Origin: Winogradskyella ludwigii
Lineage (GTDB): Bacteria; Bacteroidota; Bacteroidia; Flavobacteriales; Flavobacteriaceae
DNA: 64,000 nucleotides
NCBI RefSeq assembly: GCF_013403985.1
Contig: NZ_JABFDF010000001.1
Location: 1,240,001 to 1,304,000 of the forward strand
Direction: 5' to 3'
The position numbers were made by a program, and so were the translations under genes. Below the pieces are notes generated by a model. It saw only the letters and a program-made list of their open reading frames with translations, was not told the origin of the DNA and did not search any database. Below, one piece after another: positions 51,849 to 60,976 of this stretch; the first letter of the stretch is position 1; each line of letters starts with the position of its first letter.

Positions 51849-54800
51849 ATGAAATTAAAAACTACACGCTCTGTAGGCGTTTTGGGCCTATCACCTTTAT
51901 TTACTATAGCAATTTTTCTTTTATTTTCAGGTTTAGCTATTGCTCAGACTGTAACTGATATTTTTCCTACTCGTGTAACGACAAGTAGTACTATCACTAT
52001 TATTGGTACGGGTTTTACTGACGGGGATCAGTCAGGTATTACAATTACTAACATAGGTACTGGTAGTAAGACGTTTGTAAGTAGTACAGAAATGACTTTT
52101 AAGATTACGGCAAATGGTTCAGGTGATAGAACTGAAACCCTTTCAATAACAGGAGTCTCTTCTTATAGTGTGTCTAGAACATTTAATTATATTGCGCCAA
52201 CAAGTAAAAGTGTGAGTGCTAATAATGAAATTAGAGTTAGAGAAGTGTATACCACTTGGGATCAGAATGGAGATGGAGTAAATTTCTGGAAATCTTCTGA
52301 TTGGAACCCTTCTAATTCTGCTGCAGGAAAAGAAACTTGGCCAAATGATAGCCATGAGTTATTAGGATTTAAAATGAATTATGGTGGTAATGATATAATC
52401 TTTTCTACAGGGGTTAATAATTCATTCTTAGAAACGAAATTAAGTGCCTTAGGTGTAGATGTCTCAGCTACAAGTACAGAGTATGTAAGTCAAGAGTTTA
52501 AAGCATATTCTACTAATGGAGTTAGTGGTAAGCCTAATTCTAATAATTATATGGGGTTTGCTGATAAAATAGATGGTTACACAGGTTCAATAGTATTGAA
52601 TAATGCGGTTAGAAAAACAGTATACGATGTTATTATAGATGGAGATGGAGATTTAATCAACGGCACCGGCAACGGATTAGAATTAGGAACAGGTATAGCG
52701 AATTTTAATAATCAAGCAGATATAAGGTTTTATAGTGGTAATGGAGATGTTGGTGCTGTAAATGATGGTATTCCAGATTTATTAATCACACAAATGGCAC
52801 AGCCAGGCGGTAGTGATGTATATTATTATGCTGATGTAGATGGTAATGTTGTTGGGAAACCTGTTAAACTTGCATTTGTTAATAGTAATGATACTAGGTT
52901 ATATCAATGGAGAGTCGATTTTTATCGATTAGATTATTCTACAGGGTCAACTTTTGAAACAGCTATACCAACTACAGCATCATTTGGTAATGGACAGACA
53001 AGAGGTTTTAGAATGGCGGCGCTAAGTTTAGAGGATTTTGGTATTAATGTATCAACTACAGCAGCCGCTTATGAAAATATTAATAGTATTGATAATATCA
53101 ATATGGGAGCTGGTGGGTCTTCAGATATGTCTTTTATGGCTTATAACAAGTCTGCATTTGATATTAAATCTCCGGTGATTGATAAATCTCCAGTTTCAAG
53201 GTTTGTTTGTAGGTTTCCATCAAGTGAATTTGTTTTCACTGCATTAGGTGGAATTGAAGGTACAGCAACTAGCGATCCTAAAGAAACTATAACTTATCAA
53301 TGGTTTAAAAACAATACAGATTTGTCAGTATCATCAAATACATTTACCATACCTGCTGGATTATATAGCGCAGATTTAGACGATACAAATTATCGAGTTA
53401 GAGTTGCAAACGGCTATGGTGCTGTAGATTTACCTTTTACAATTACTGAAGGTGGTACACCCGCTTATTGGGATGGTACAAACTGGGTTTTGGCTTCAGT
53501 TTATACAGACAATAGTATTTCTGTTCCTGATGGAGATCGTAGTTTAATAGTTACAGCTGATTATAATGCCTTAACAGATGTAGAAGGTTGTGATTGTACA
53601 GTTCCTGCAGGAAAAAACGTAACGATTCCGGAAGGATATGCAATGACACTTTATAATTCACTTACTGTGGAGGGTGAGATTGCTGCAACTACTGTAGATG
53701 GTGTTGCCGTTGCTGCTATACCTGCTGCTACTTTTACTATAGAAGACGACGCAAGTTTAGTACAGATTAATGATGTTGTAAACTCTGGTGTAATTAAGGT
53801 AAAACGAGCCTTACGCAATGATGAAGTAAATGAATATGATTACGTGTATTGGTCATCTCCTGTTAAGGATTTTAATATTTCACAAATTTCTAACACACCA
53901 ACATACCAGTGGAGTGTAAGTGCAGGAAATACTGATTCAGGTGTAGGGAATTGGGTATCTGCGGCTAACTCTGTAATGAACCCTGGTGAAGGTTATATTG
54001 TTAGAGTGGCAAATAGTCAAATAAATGGTTTTACAACAGAATTTTATGGAGAGCCAAATAATGGGCCATTTACTATTGGTGTTGAAAAATCGGCTTTACA
54101 TGAAAGTATGGATTATAATGATAGTAGTTGGAATTTAATAGGGAATCCTTATCCGTCGGCAATTGATGCGGAAACCTTCTTAACTGCTAATACTGATATT
54201 GAAGGACGTGTAGATATATGGACACATGACACAGGTCTGTTTGATGTTACAGGAGCAGACGATCCATTTTATGATGATTTTGGAGTCAATTACGGAAATC
54301 AATATATTACGTTTAATAGTACAGGAACTTCAACGCCAGATCCATCTAATACTTTTGATGGTGAAATTGCTTCAGGGCAAGCCTTTTTTGTAAGAGTAGA
54401 TGATGATACAGCAGGTTCACCTTCTGTTGGTTTTACTAATGCTATGCGTCATAATAACATAGAGGCTTATGATAACGATCAATTTCACAGAAATGGCACG
54501 GATGATACAGTAATATCAACTGAAAAACAATTAGTATGGCTAAGCTTAGCTAATGAAGATAATCACGCTATGAGTACTTTAATTGGTTATGTTGACGGAG
54601 CAACAGATGAAAAAGATAGACTTTATGATGCTTACACTAATAATGATGGATTCAATTTATATTCTTTAATCTCAGAGGAAGAGAAATTAGTGATACAAGG
54701 GCTTCCATTACCATTTAAAGATACTAATACGGTGCCTTTAGGTATGGAGTTGGTAAATAGTGGTATTTATTCTATTTCTATTGGTAATGTAAAAGGAAGT

Positions 54801-55199
54801 CTTTTTGAAACTCAAGAACAAGCTATTTACTTAGAAGATACATATTCTGGAGTGATTCATGATTTAAGAGTGTCTCCATATTCATTTACAGGTGAAGCAG
54901 GCGAGTTTAATGACCGCTTTATTCTTAGATATACAAATATAGATGCAACGCTTTCCATTAATGATGTTTCTGCAGCTAACACTTTTATTTATGTGAAAAA
55001 TGAGATGTTAAATGTAAAATCTGATTCTAGTATAAAAGCGATTAAAGTTTATGATATTAATGGAAGACAGGTAATCGCTTATTCATTTAATGGACAGCTT
55101 AACACTATTAATGAAAACTTCCAATTTTCAAAAGGAGTATATCTTGTCTCAATAACTTTAGAAGATAATATTATTCTAACAAAGAAGATTATTAACTAA
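51849..55199 (+). CDS. T9SS-secreted multidomain protein, paralogue A
   Basis: An 1116 aa secreted protein. A signal peptide (about 1-33, ending AIAQ) is followed by an IPT/TIG domain (about 34-115, VTDIFPTRVTTSSTITIIGTGF) and an unrecognised region (about 120-430). An Ig-like segment (about 455-535, YQWFKNNTDL) and a region with SWNLIGNPYPSAIDAETF come next, common in flavobacterial surface proteins. The last ~75 residues (KVYDINGRQVIAY ... KKIIN) are a type A sorting domain for export by the type IX system. The 3' half is nearly identical to the gene at 55669. Confidence 0.85.
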   Translation: MKLKTTRSVGVLGLSPLFTIAIFLLFSGLAIAQTVTDIFPTRVTTSSTITIIGTGFTDGDQSGITITNIGTGSKTFVSSTEMTFKITANGSGDRTETLSITGVSSYSVSRTFNYIAPTSKSVSANNEIRVREVYTTWDQNGDGVNFWKSSDWNPSNSAAGKETWPNDSHELLGFKMNYGGNDIIFSTGVNNSFLETKLSALGVDVSATSTEYVSQEFKAYSTNGVSGKPNSNNYMGFADKIDGYTGSIVLNNAVRKTVYDVIIDGDGDLINGTGNGLELGTGIANFNNQADIRFYSGNGDVGAVNDGIPDLLITQMAQPGGSDVYYYADVDGNVVGKPVKLAFVNSNDTRLYQWRVDFYRLDYSTGSTFETAIPTTASFGNGQTRGFRMAALSLEDFGINVSTTAAAYENINSIDNINMGAGGSSDMSFMAYNKSAFDIKSPVIDKSPVSRFVCRFPSSEFVFTALGGIEGTATSDPKETITYQWFKNNTDLSVSSNTFTIPAGLYSADLDDTNYRVRVANGYGAVDLPFTITEGGTPAYWDGTNWVLASVYTDNSISVPDGDRSLIVTADYNALTDVEGCDCTVPAGKNVTIPEGYAMTLYNSLTVEGEIAATTVDGVAVAAIPAATFTIEDDASLVQINDVVNSGVIKVKRALRNDEVNEYDYVYWSSPVKDFNISQISNTPTYQWSVSAGNTDSGVGNWVSAANSVMNPGEGYIVRVANSQINGFTTEFYGEPNNGPFTIGVEKSALHESMDYNDSSWNLIGNPYPSAIDAETFLTANTDIEGRVDIWTHDTGLFDVTGADDPFYDDFGVNYGNQYITFNSTGTSTPDPSNTFDGEIASGQAFFVRVDDDTAGSPSVGFTNAMRHNNIEAYDNDQFHRNGTDDTVISTEKQLVWLSLANEDNHAMSTLIGYVDGATDEKDRLYDAYTNNDGFNLYSLISEEEKLVIQGLPLPFKDTNTVPLGMELVNSGIYSISIGNVKGSLFETQEQAIYLEDTYSGVIHDLRVSPYSFTGEAGEFNDRFILRYTNIDATLSINDVSAANTFIYVKNEMLNVKSDSSIKAIKVYDINGRQVIAYSFNGQLNTINENFQFSKGVYLVSITLEDNIILTKKIIN

Positions 55200-55215
55200 A
55201 CGATTAATTAATCAT

Positions 55216-55255
55216 AAAAAAGACCTCTGTGAAATATTCACAGAGGTCTTTTTTT
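55216..55255 (+). terminator. Terminator of T9SS paralogue A
   Basis: An 18-base stem around AAAAAAGACCTCTGTGAA with a 3-base loop and a T-run, 16 bases after the stop. Its AAAAAGACCTCTGT core recurs in the terminator of paralogue B. Confidence 0.9.
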
Positions 55256-55554
55256 GTCTATTATTTTAAAAAAACGAGTTACAAATTCTAAGAAAATCCT
55301 GTTGTAAAGTTGGTTAATGTAATGTATTGTCTGTTTAAAAAAACCAACCTATAAATTAATACGTATTAATAGATATATAGTATGAGGAAGTCATGAACTT
55401 CTAGACTAAATAATTTTACATAATTTATAAGTAGTTGTTAAAATTTATATAAAAAAAGCATCATTTGTAATGACTTAAAACGCATCATTTGTGTTAGTTA
55501 CAATTTGTAATTACACACTTAAAAGAGTTTTGCCTACACGTTAACTAGTATTTT

Positions 55555-55584
55555 TTGAGTATCCCCTAAACTATGTCATTTTTG
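55555..55584 (+). promoter_or_regulatory. Candidate promoter of T9SS paralogue B
   Basis: TTG (55555-55557), a 19-base spacer, then CATTTTTG (55577-55584), one mismatch from TAnnTTTG. It would give a leader of about 75-80 bases before the ATG at 55669. Confidence 0.4.
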
Positions 55585-55668
55585 TACCGTTATACCCGAA
55601 TTTATACTGAAAGTTATTTAGAAAGACTCCGTCTAATGTGTCAATATCGATTCATAATGCCATAACCT

Positions 55669-58600
55669 ATGAATACAATTTTATCTTTTATATCGTCTAA
55701 AAAAATAATAACTGCATTTATGCTTTTATTTAGCATGTCTTTTTATGCGCAAATAGTTGTTAGTGATGTTTTTCCTACAAGAGTTACAAAAAGTAGTGTT
55801 GTTACTATTATTGGAGATCTTAGTTCTGGATTTACAAATTCTACAGATGTTTATCTTTATGGAATTTCTATTGGCTCAGTTGAAGCGACTCCAGATGGTT
55901 CGGAGTTAAGTTTTGAAATTACCTTAGATGGTACAGCTGATATTTCGAGCGAATTAAAAATAGGAGGATCAGCCGGACAAAATGTTTATATAGGCTCAGT
56001 CAGTACAGCGAATAAAGTGACTATCGATTATATAGGAGCTAAATTGAAAAGAAATGATTATAACACTGGTAGTCAATCTTTTAAACGCGTAGCCGACATT
56101 ATTACGAATTGGAATTATAATGGTCAAGGTTATTGGAGATTTTCTACAAATTATACTTACGGCACTTCTAGTACATATCCAAATGATAGTCATGAATTAT
56201 TGGCCTTTAAATATGATGGAGTTTATTATTCTACGGGAGTAGATGACGACCTTCTTGATAATATAATTGGATTTACTTACAGTAAGGAAGTTTTTAAAGC
56301 CTATTCTACAAACGGAATTACAGGGACTATTAATAACGGTGCCAATTTTATAGCTACTGGAGATTTAGTTGATGGGGTTGTTGGTGAGGGGACTACTATT
56401 TCATCATCTGATATTTTAGATTTAACTGTTTTTCAAGTAATGATTGATGGAATTAACGGCTTAGATTTAGGTACAGGTGTGACTAATTACAATAAATCAG
56501 CTTCCATTCGTTTTTTTAGTGGTAACGGACAGGTTGGTGCAATCTCAGATGGAGTTCCAGATTTAATAATTACTCAAATAGCCGATTCTGGTAGTTGGGA
56601 TATTTATTATTATGCAGATGACAGAGGTAATGTTGTTGGAACACCTATAAAAATGTATTTGAATAACAGCACAAATAACTTAGGAAGATGGGCTTTAGAT
56701 TTATACTCACTTCCTAGTGGTGCAGATATAAATACAGCAGTTCCACAATCTAGAACATTTGGAAATAATGAAACAAGGTTAATTAAAATTGTTGCTTTTA
56801 ATTTAGAAGATTTCGATATATTAACTAGTGATGATATTGATTCTGTGAAAAATATTAATTCTGTTGCCGGAGGTTCTGCAGATATGGCTTTTATTGCTTA
56901 CAACCAATCTGCTTTTGATATAAAAGCACCTATAGTAGAACCAATATTGCCTCAGTATGTTTGTCAAGCCGATGGAACAACGAGTATAACCTTTAGTGTC
57001 ACTGCAGGTATAGATGATGGTTCTGGAGGTATAACAGATCCACCTGCTGGAGATGCTGATTTAGAGTTAAAGTATAAATGGAGAAAGTATAACTCAGCAA
57101 TTAGTGGTGAAACAAGTGAAGATTTTACTATTTCAGGAGTAACAACTCCAGATTTAGCGACGTATAAAATAGAAATATCTAATGAGAATGGAGGTACTAT
57201 AATATTACCAGTGACCTTAAGTGAAGGCGGTACGCCTTATTATTGGAATGGAACGGCTTGGAGTTCTCCGTATGGTGCAGTAGTAGAAAAAGAAAGAGGT
57301 CTAGTTTACACAGGTGATTATACCATAGCGGATGATTTAGTGGGTTGTGATTGTAGAGTAACCTCAGGTTCTGATGTTGTTATTCCTGTAGGATCAAAAA
57401 TGGTTTTATATAATGAATTAACTGTTGAGCCAGAAATCGCAGAAGTAAAGGAATTAGATGAATTTGGTAATGATATAATTCTTGTGAATCATGTTCCTGA
57501 AGGAACCTTCACATTAGAAGACAATGCTAGTTTAGTACAGATTAATAATGTAATAAATAGTGGAGAAATTAAAGTAAAGCGAGCATTGGATGCAAGTGAA
57601 GTAAATGAATATGATTACGTGTATTGGGCATCTCCTGTTAAGGATTTTAATATTTCAGGGATCGCTAATTCACGAACTTATCAGTGGGTTGTAAATGCTT
57701 CAAATGATGATTCTGGTATTGGAAATTGGGAAGATGCCTCTGGAGAGATAATGACACCAGGTGAAGGTTATATCGCTAGAGTGACAAATGCTCAATTAGG
57801 TGGTTTTACAACTGAATTTTATGGAGAGCCTAATAATGGGCCTTTTAGTGTGGATGTTTTTAAATCAACGGGTTATACGTCTATGGATTATAATGATAGT
57901 AGTTGGAATTTAATAGGGAACCCTTATCCGTCGGCAATTGATGCAGAAACCTTCTTAACTGCTAATACTGATATTGAAGGACGTGTAGATATATGGACAC
58001 ATGATACAGGTCTGTTTGATGTTACAGGAGCAGACGATCCATTTTATGATGATTTTGGAGTCAATTACGGAAATCAGTATATTACGTTTAATAGTACAGG
58101 AACTTCAACACCAGATCCATCTAATACTTTTAATGGGAAAATTGCTTCAGGGCAAGCCTTTTTTGTAAGAGTAGATGATGATACAGCAGGTTCACCTTCT
58201 GTTGATTTTACTAATGCTATGCGTCATAATAACATAGTGGCTCATGATAATTCACAATTTCATAGAAATGGAGTGGATGATACAGGTATAGCTGAAGAAA
58301 AACAATTAGTATGGCTAAGCTTAGCTAATGAAGATAATCACGCTATGAGTACTTTAATTGGCTATGTTGACGGAGCAACAGATGAAAAAGATAGACTTTA
58401 TGATGCTTACACTAATAATAACGGATTCAATTTATATTCTTTAATCTCTGAAGAAGAGAAATTAGTGATACAAGGGCTTCCGTTACCATTTAAAGATACT
58501 AATACGGTGCCTTTAGGTATGGAGTTGGTAAATAGTGGTATTTATTCTATTTCTATTGGTAATGTAAAAGGAAGTCTTTTTGAAACTCAAGAACAAGCTA

Positions 58601-58974
58601 TTTACTTAGAAGATACATATTCTGGAGTGATTCATGATTTAAGAGTGTCTCCATATTCATTTACTGGTGAAGCAGGAGAGTTTAATGATCGTTTTATTCT
58701 TAGATATACAAATATAGATGCAACGCTTTCCATTGGTGATGCTGCTGTGTCTAACACTTTTATTTATGTGAAAAATGATATGTTAAATGTAAAATCTGAT
58801 TCTAGTATAAGAGATATTAAAGTTTATGATATTAATGGAAGACAAGTAATCGCTTATACATTCACTGGACAGCGTAACACCGTTAGTGAAAACTTCCAGT
58901 TTTCTAAAGGAGTATATGTTGTTTCCATAACTTTAGACGGAAGCACTGTTGTGACAAAGAAGATAATTAACTAA
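55669..58974 (+). CDS. T9SS-secreted multidomain protein, paralogue B
   Basis: An 1101 aa protein with the same plan as paralogue A: signal peptide (about 1-28, ending FYAQ), IPT/TIG domain (VVSDVFPTRVTKSSVVTIIG), unrecognised middle (about 120-425), Ig-like segment, the SWNLIGNPYPSAIDAETF region and a type A T9SS sorting domain (KVYDINGRQVIAY ... KKIIN). The N-terminal half is clearly related but diverged from A; from about residue 739 on the two are nearly identical at protein and DNA level. Probably anchored or released at the cell surface. Confidence 0.85.
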   Translation: MNTILSFISSKKIITAFMLLFSMSFYAQIVVSDVFPTRVTKSSVVTIIGDLSSGFTNSTDVYLYGISIGSVEATPDGSELSFEITLDGTADISSELKIGGSAGQNVYIGSVSTANKVTIDYIGAKLKRNDYNTGSQSFKRVADIITNWNYNGQGYWRFSTNYTYGTSSTYPNDSHELLAFKYDGVYYSTGVDDDLLDNIIGFTYSKEVFKAYSTNGITGTINNGANFIATGDLVDGVVGEGTTISSSDILDLTVFQVMIDGINGLDLGTGVTNYNKSASIRFFSGNGQVGAISDGVPDLIITQIADSGSWDIYYYADDRGNVVGTPIKMYLNNSTNNLGRWALDLYSLPSGADINTAVPQSRTFGNNETRLIKIVAFNLEDFDILTSDDIDSVKNINSVAGGSADMAFIAYNQSAFDIKAPIVEPILPQYVCQADGTTSITFSVTAGIDDGSGGITDPPAGDADLELKYKWRKYNSAISGETSEDFTISGVTTPDLATYKIEISNENGGTIILPVTLSEGGTPYYWNGTAWSSPYGAVVEKERGLVYTGDYTIADDLVGCDCRVTSGSDVVIPVGSKMVLYNELTVEPEIAEVKELDEFGNDIILVNHVPEGTFTLEDNASLVQINNVINSGEIKVKRALDASEVNEYDYVYWASPVKDFNISGIANSRTYQWVVNASNDDSGIGNWEDASGEIMTPGEGYIARVTNAQLGGFTTEFYGEPNNGPFSVDVFKSTGYTSMDYNDSSWNLIGNPYPSAIDAETFLTANTDIEGRVDIWTHDTGLFDVTGADDPFYDDFGVNYGNQYITFNSTGTSTPDPSNTFNGKIASGQAFFVRVDDDTAGSPSVDFTNAMRHNNIVAHDNSQFHRNGVDDTGIAEEKQLVWLSLANEDNHAMSTLIGYVDGATDEKDRLYDAYTNNNGFNLYSLISEEEKLVIQGLPLPFKDTNTVPLGMELVNSGIYSISIGNVKGSLFETQEQAIYLEDTYSGVIHDLRVSPYSFTGEAGEFNDRFILRYTNIDATLSIGDAAVSNTFIYVKNDMLNVKSDSSIRDIKVYDINGRQVIAYTFTGQRNTVSENFQFSKGVYVVSITLDGSTVVTKKIIN

Positions 58975-58994
58975 AACGATTAGTTTAACTTATA

Positions 58995-59031
58995 AAAAAG
59001 ACCTCTGTAAATTATTTACAGAGGTCTTTTT
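58995..59031. terminator. Bidirectional terminator between paralogue B and trpS
   Basis: A 17-base perfect stem (AAAAAGACCTCTGTAAA and its complement) with a TTA loop, with T-runs on both strands. It lies 20 bases after paralogue B and 30 bases before the trpS 3' end, so it can serve both convergent genes. Confidence 0.9.
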
Positions 59032-59061
59032 ATATATAAATTTTAAGAAACAAAGTACTGG

Positions 59062-60036
59062 TTAGTAACCCACTTTTTCTCTCACACGCGTTAATACATT
59101 ATTTGCAACAACCTTTGCTTTTTCCGCACCTTTGGCTAATGCAGCATCTACCTCTTCTAAATTATTCATGTAATAATGGTAACGCTCTCTTTGTTCAGAG
59201 AAACGTTCTACAACCAATTCATACAAAGCTTGTTTAGCATGTCCGTAACCGTAATTTCCATCTTCGTAATTAGCTTTCATATCTGCTATTTGGTCCTCAG
59301 AAGCTAATAAGCTATAAATAGCAAAACAGTTACAAGTTGCCCAATCTTTTGGTTCTTCAAGTGGCGTGCTGTCAGTTTCAATAGACATTATTTTTTTGCG
59401 TAGTTGCTTGTCTGGTAAAAATATATTGATAAAATTACCACGACTCTTACTCATCTTTTCACCATCAGTTCCTGGAATAAGCATGCCGCTTTCAAGTATT
59501 TTCCCTTCAGGTAAAACAAAAGCTTCTCCCATTTTAGCATGAAAACGAGACGCAACATCACGTGTCATTTCAATATGTTGTAATTGGTCTTTTCCAACCG
59601 GAATAATTTCAGCATCATACAATAAAATATCTGCAGCCATTAACATTGGGTATGTAAACAAACCAGAATTAACATCTTCTAAACGGTCTGCTTTATCTTT
59701 AAATCCATGTGCTAATGTTAAACGTTGGTAAGGAAAAAAACAGCTTAAATACCAAGATAACTCAGTTACTTGCGGAATATCACTTTGTCTATAAAATACT
59801 GTTTTTTCTATATCTAAACCAAAAGCAAGCCAGGTTGCAGCAACAGAATACGTATGGTTTTTTAATTCTTCAGCATTTTTTATTTGTGTTAATGTATGCA
59901 AATTTGCGATAAATAAAAACGATTCGTTTTTAGCATCATTTGCCATTTCAATAGCTGGTAAAATTGCACCTAAAATGTTTCCTAAATGAGGTGTTCCTGT
60001 ACTTTGTACTCCTGTTAAAATTCTTGCCATAATCAT
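59062..60036 (-). CDS. trpS: Tryptophanyl-tRNA synthetase
   Basis: Class I aminoacyl-tRNA synthetase charging tRNA-Trp, 324 aa (322 if the start is the second Met at 60030, which gives the usual MARILTGVQ opening). GTPHLGN near residue 15 is the HIGH-type motif and KMSKSRG near 198 the KMSKS loop; MLMAADILLYDAEIIPVGKDQLQH is the central family signature. Located convergent to the T9SS paralogue. Confidence 0.97.
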   Translation of the reverse strand: MIMARILTGVQSTGTPHLGNILGAILPAIEMANDAKNESFLFIANLHTLTQIKNAEELKNHTYSVAATWLAFGLDIEKTVFYRQSDIPQVTELSWYLSCFFPYQRLTLAHGFKDKADRLEDVNSGLFTYPMLMAADILLYDAEIIPVGKDQLQHIEMTRDVASRFHAKMGEAFVLPEGKILESGMLIPGTDGEKMSKSRGNFINIFLPDKQLRKKIMSIETDSTPLEEPKDWATCNCFAIYSLLASEDQIADMKANYEDGNYGYGHAKQALYELVVERFSEQRERYHYYMNNLEEVDAALAKGAEKAKVVANNVLTRVREKVGY

Positions 60037-60079
60037 TTCCCAATAATGGGGGAATATCTATAATTGTTAAACTAAAAAA

Positions 60080-60087
60080 CAAAGGTA
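60080..60087 (-). promoter_or_regulatory. -7 element of trpS
   Basis: The minus strand reads TACCTTTG, an exact TAnnTTTG match, 44 bases before the trpS start at 60036. Confidence 0.45.
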
Positions 60088-60143
60088 AATTTTTTAGCAT
60101 AACTATAAGAAGTGATTTAATTTAATTAACTAGTTTTGGTGCT

Positions 60144-60908
60144 ATGGCAATTATAAAGTATCCATTGTGGCTTTTATATCGTATTTGGTTCTACATTTTA
60201 GTAGCTATCCCGATTATTATAATGTTTCCTTTGTTGATTATCTCTATCTCTAGAGAAGAATGGTATCCTTACTTTTTTAAACTCGCACGTATTTGGTCTA
60301 AGTTTATTTTAATAGGAATGGGATTTGGGTATAAAATTAAAAGAGACCAGGCTTTAGATGCAAACAAAAGTTACATGTTTGTTGCTAACCATACTTCAAT
60401 GGCAGATATTATGCTCATGTTAGTCGCTGTTAAAAATCCTTTTGTATTTGTGGGAAAGCAAGAATTATCAAAAATTCCTTTGTTTGGTTTCTTCTACAAA
60501 CGAACCTGTATTTTAGTAGACAGAAGCAGTGCTAAAAGTAGACAAGCGGTATTTTTAAGAGCTCAAAAACGTTTAAAACAAGGCTCTAGTATTTGTATTT
60601 TTCCTGAGGGAGGTGTGCCAGAAGAACATGTTGTGTTAGATTCTTTTAAAGATGGAGCTTTCCGTTTGGCAATAAATCATCAAATTCCTGTGGTACCAAT
60701 TACGTTTTATGATAATAAAAAACGATTTTCATATACATTCTTCAGTGGTAGTCCTGGGAAAATGAGAGCCAAAATTCATAAGTGTTTACCTACCGAAGGT
60801 TTAACTATAAAAGACACAAAGTCTCTTAATGATAAGGCAAGGACTTTGATTTTGAATGATTTAACGCTAAGTTTAGGTGCAAAAAAAAGCCACTCTAACC
60901 AAGAGTAG
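60144..60908 (+). CDS. plsC: 1-acyl-sn-glycerol-3-phosphate acyltransferase
   Basis: A 254 aa membrane-associated enzyme making phosphatidic acid from lysophosphatidic acid. An N-terminal hydrophobic stretch (about 8-32) is followed by NHTSMADI (HX4D, near residue 83) and FPEGG near 155, the two catalytic/binding motifs of the PlsC family, with KIPLFGFFYKRTCILVDRS between. The stop codon lies inside a hairpin that terminates the convergent gene. Confidence 0.92.
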   Translation: MAIIKYPLWLLYRIWFYILVAIPIIIMFPLLIISISREEWYPYFFKLARIWSKFILIGMGFGYKIKRDQALDANKSYMFVANHTSMADIMLMLVAVKNPFVFVGKQELSKIPLFGFFYKRTCILVDRSSAKSRQAVFLRAQKRLKQGSSICIFPEGGVPEEHVVLDSFKDGAFRLAINHQIPVVPITFYDNKKRFSYTFFSGSPGKMRAKIHKCLPTEGLTIKDTKSLNDKARTLILNDLTLSLGAKKSHSNQE

Positions 60909-60914
60909 CTTTTG
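60887..60914 (-). terminator. Terminator overlapping the plsC stop codon
   Basis: AAAAGCCACTCT and AGAGTAGCTTTT arms (one mismatch) around a 4-5 base loop. On the minus strand it is followed by eight T, so it fits best as the terminator of the minus-strand gene ending at 60973; the plus-strand T-run is short. Confidence 0.7.
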
Positions 60915-60950
60915 TCATCATTGCAGTCATCATAGCTTTTTGTTGCAATA

Positions 60951-60976
60951 ACCTAACTTAACCTAACTTAACCTAA
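60951..60976. repeat. Short tandem repeat
   Basis: ACCTAACTTA occurs twice in a row (60951-60970) and a third partial unit ACCTAA follows, in the gap between two convergent genes. Confidence 0.6.

Larger units (their letters stand above)
55200..55668. other. Intergenic region (469 bp) between the paralogous cargo genes
   Basis: It begins with the terminator of paralogue A. Further on there is a 16-base perfect palindrome ATTAATACGTATTAAT (55355-55370), a GAAGT/ACTTC hairpin (55385-55399), two direct copies of GCATCATTTGT (55458-55468 and 55482-55492), a TTACAA/TTGTAA palindrome (55498-55510) and the candidate promoter of paralogue B. No gene is visible. Confidence 0.6.

Noticed and set aside
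55458-55492. Direct repeats GCATCATTTGT considered as a CRISPR-like array
   Set aside because: Only two copies 24 bases apart, repeat length 11, and no cas genes in the window.
60951-60976. AACCTAACTT tandem units resembling telomeric or satellite DNA
   Set aside because: Only two full units are present and they lie between ordinary convergent genes; more likely a small slippage repeat.
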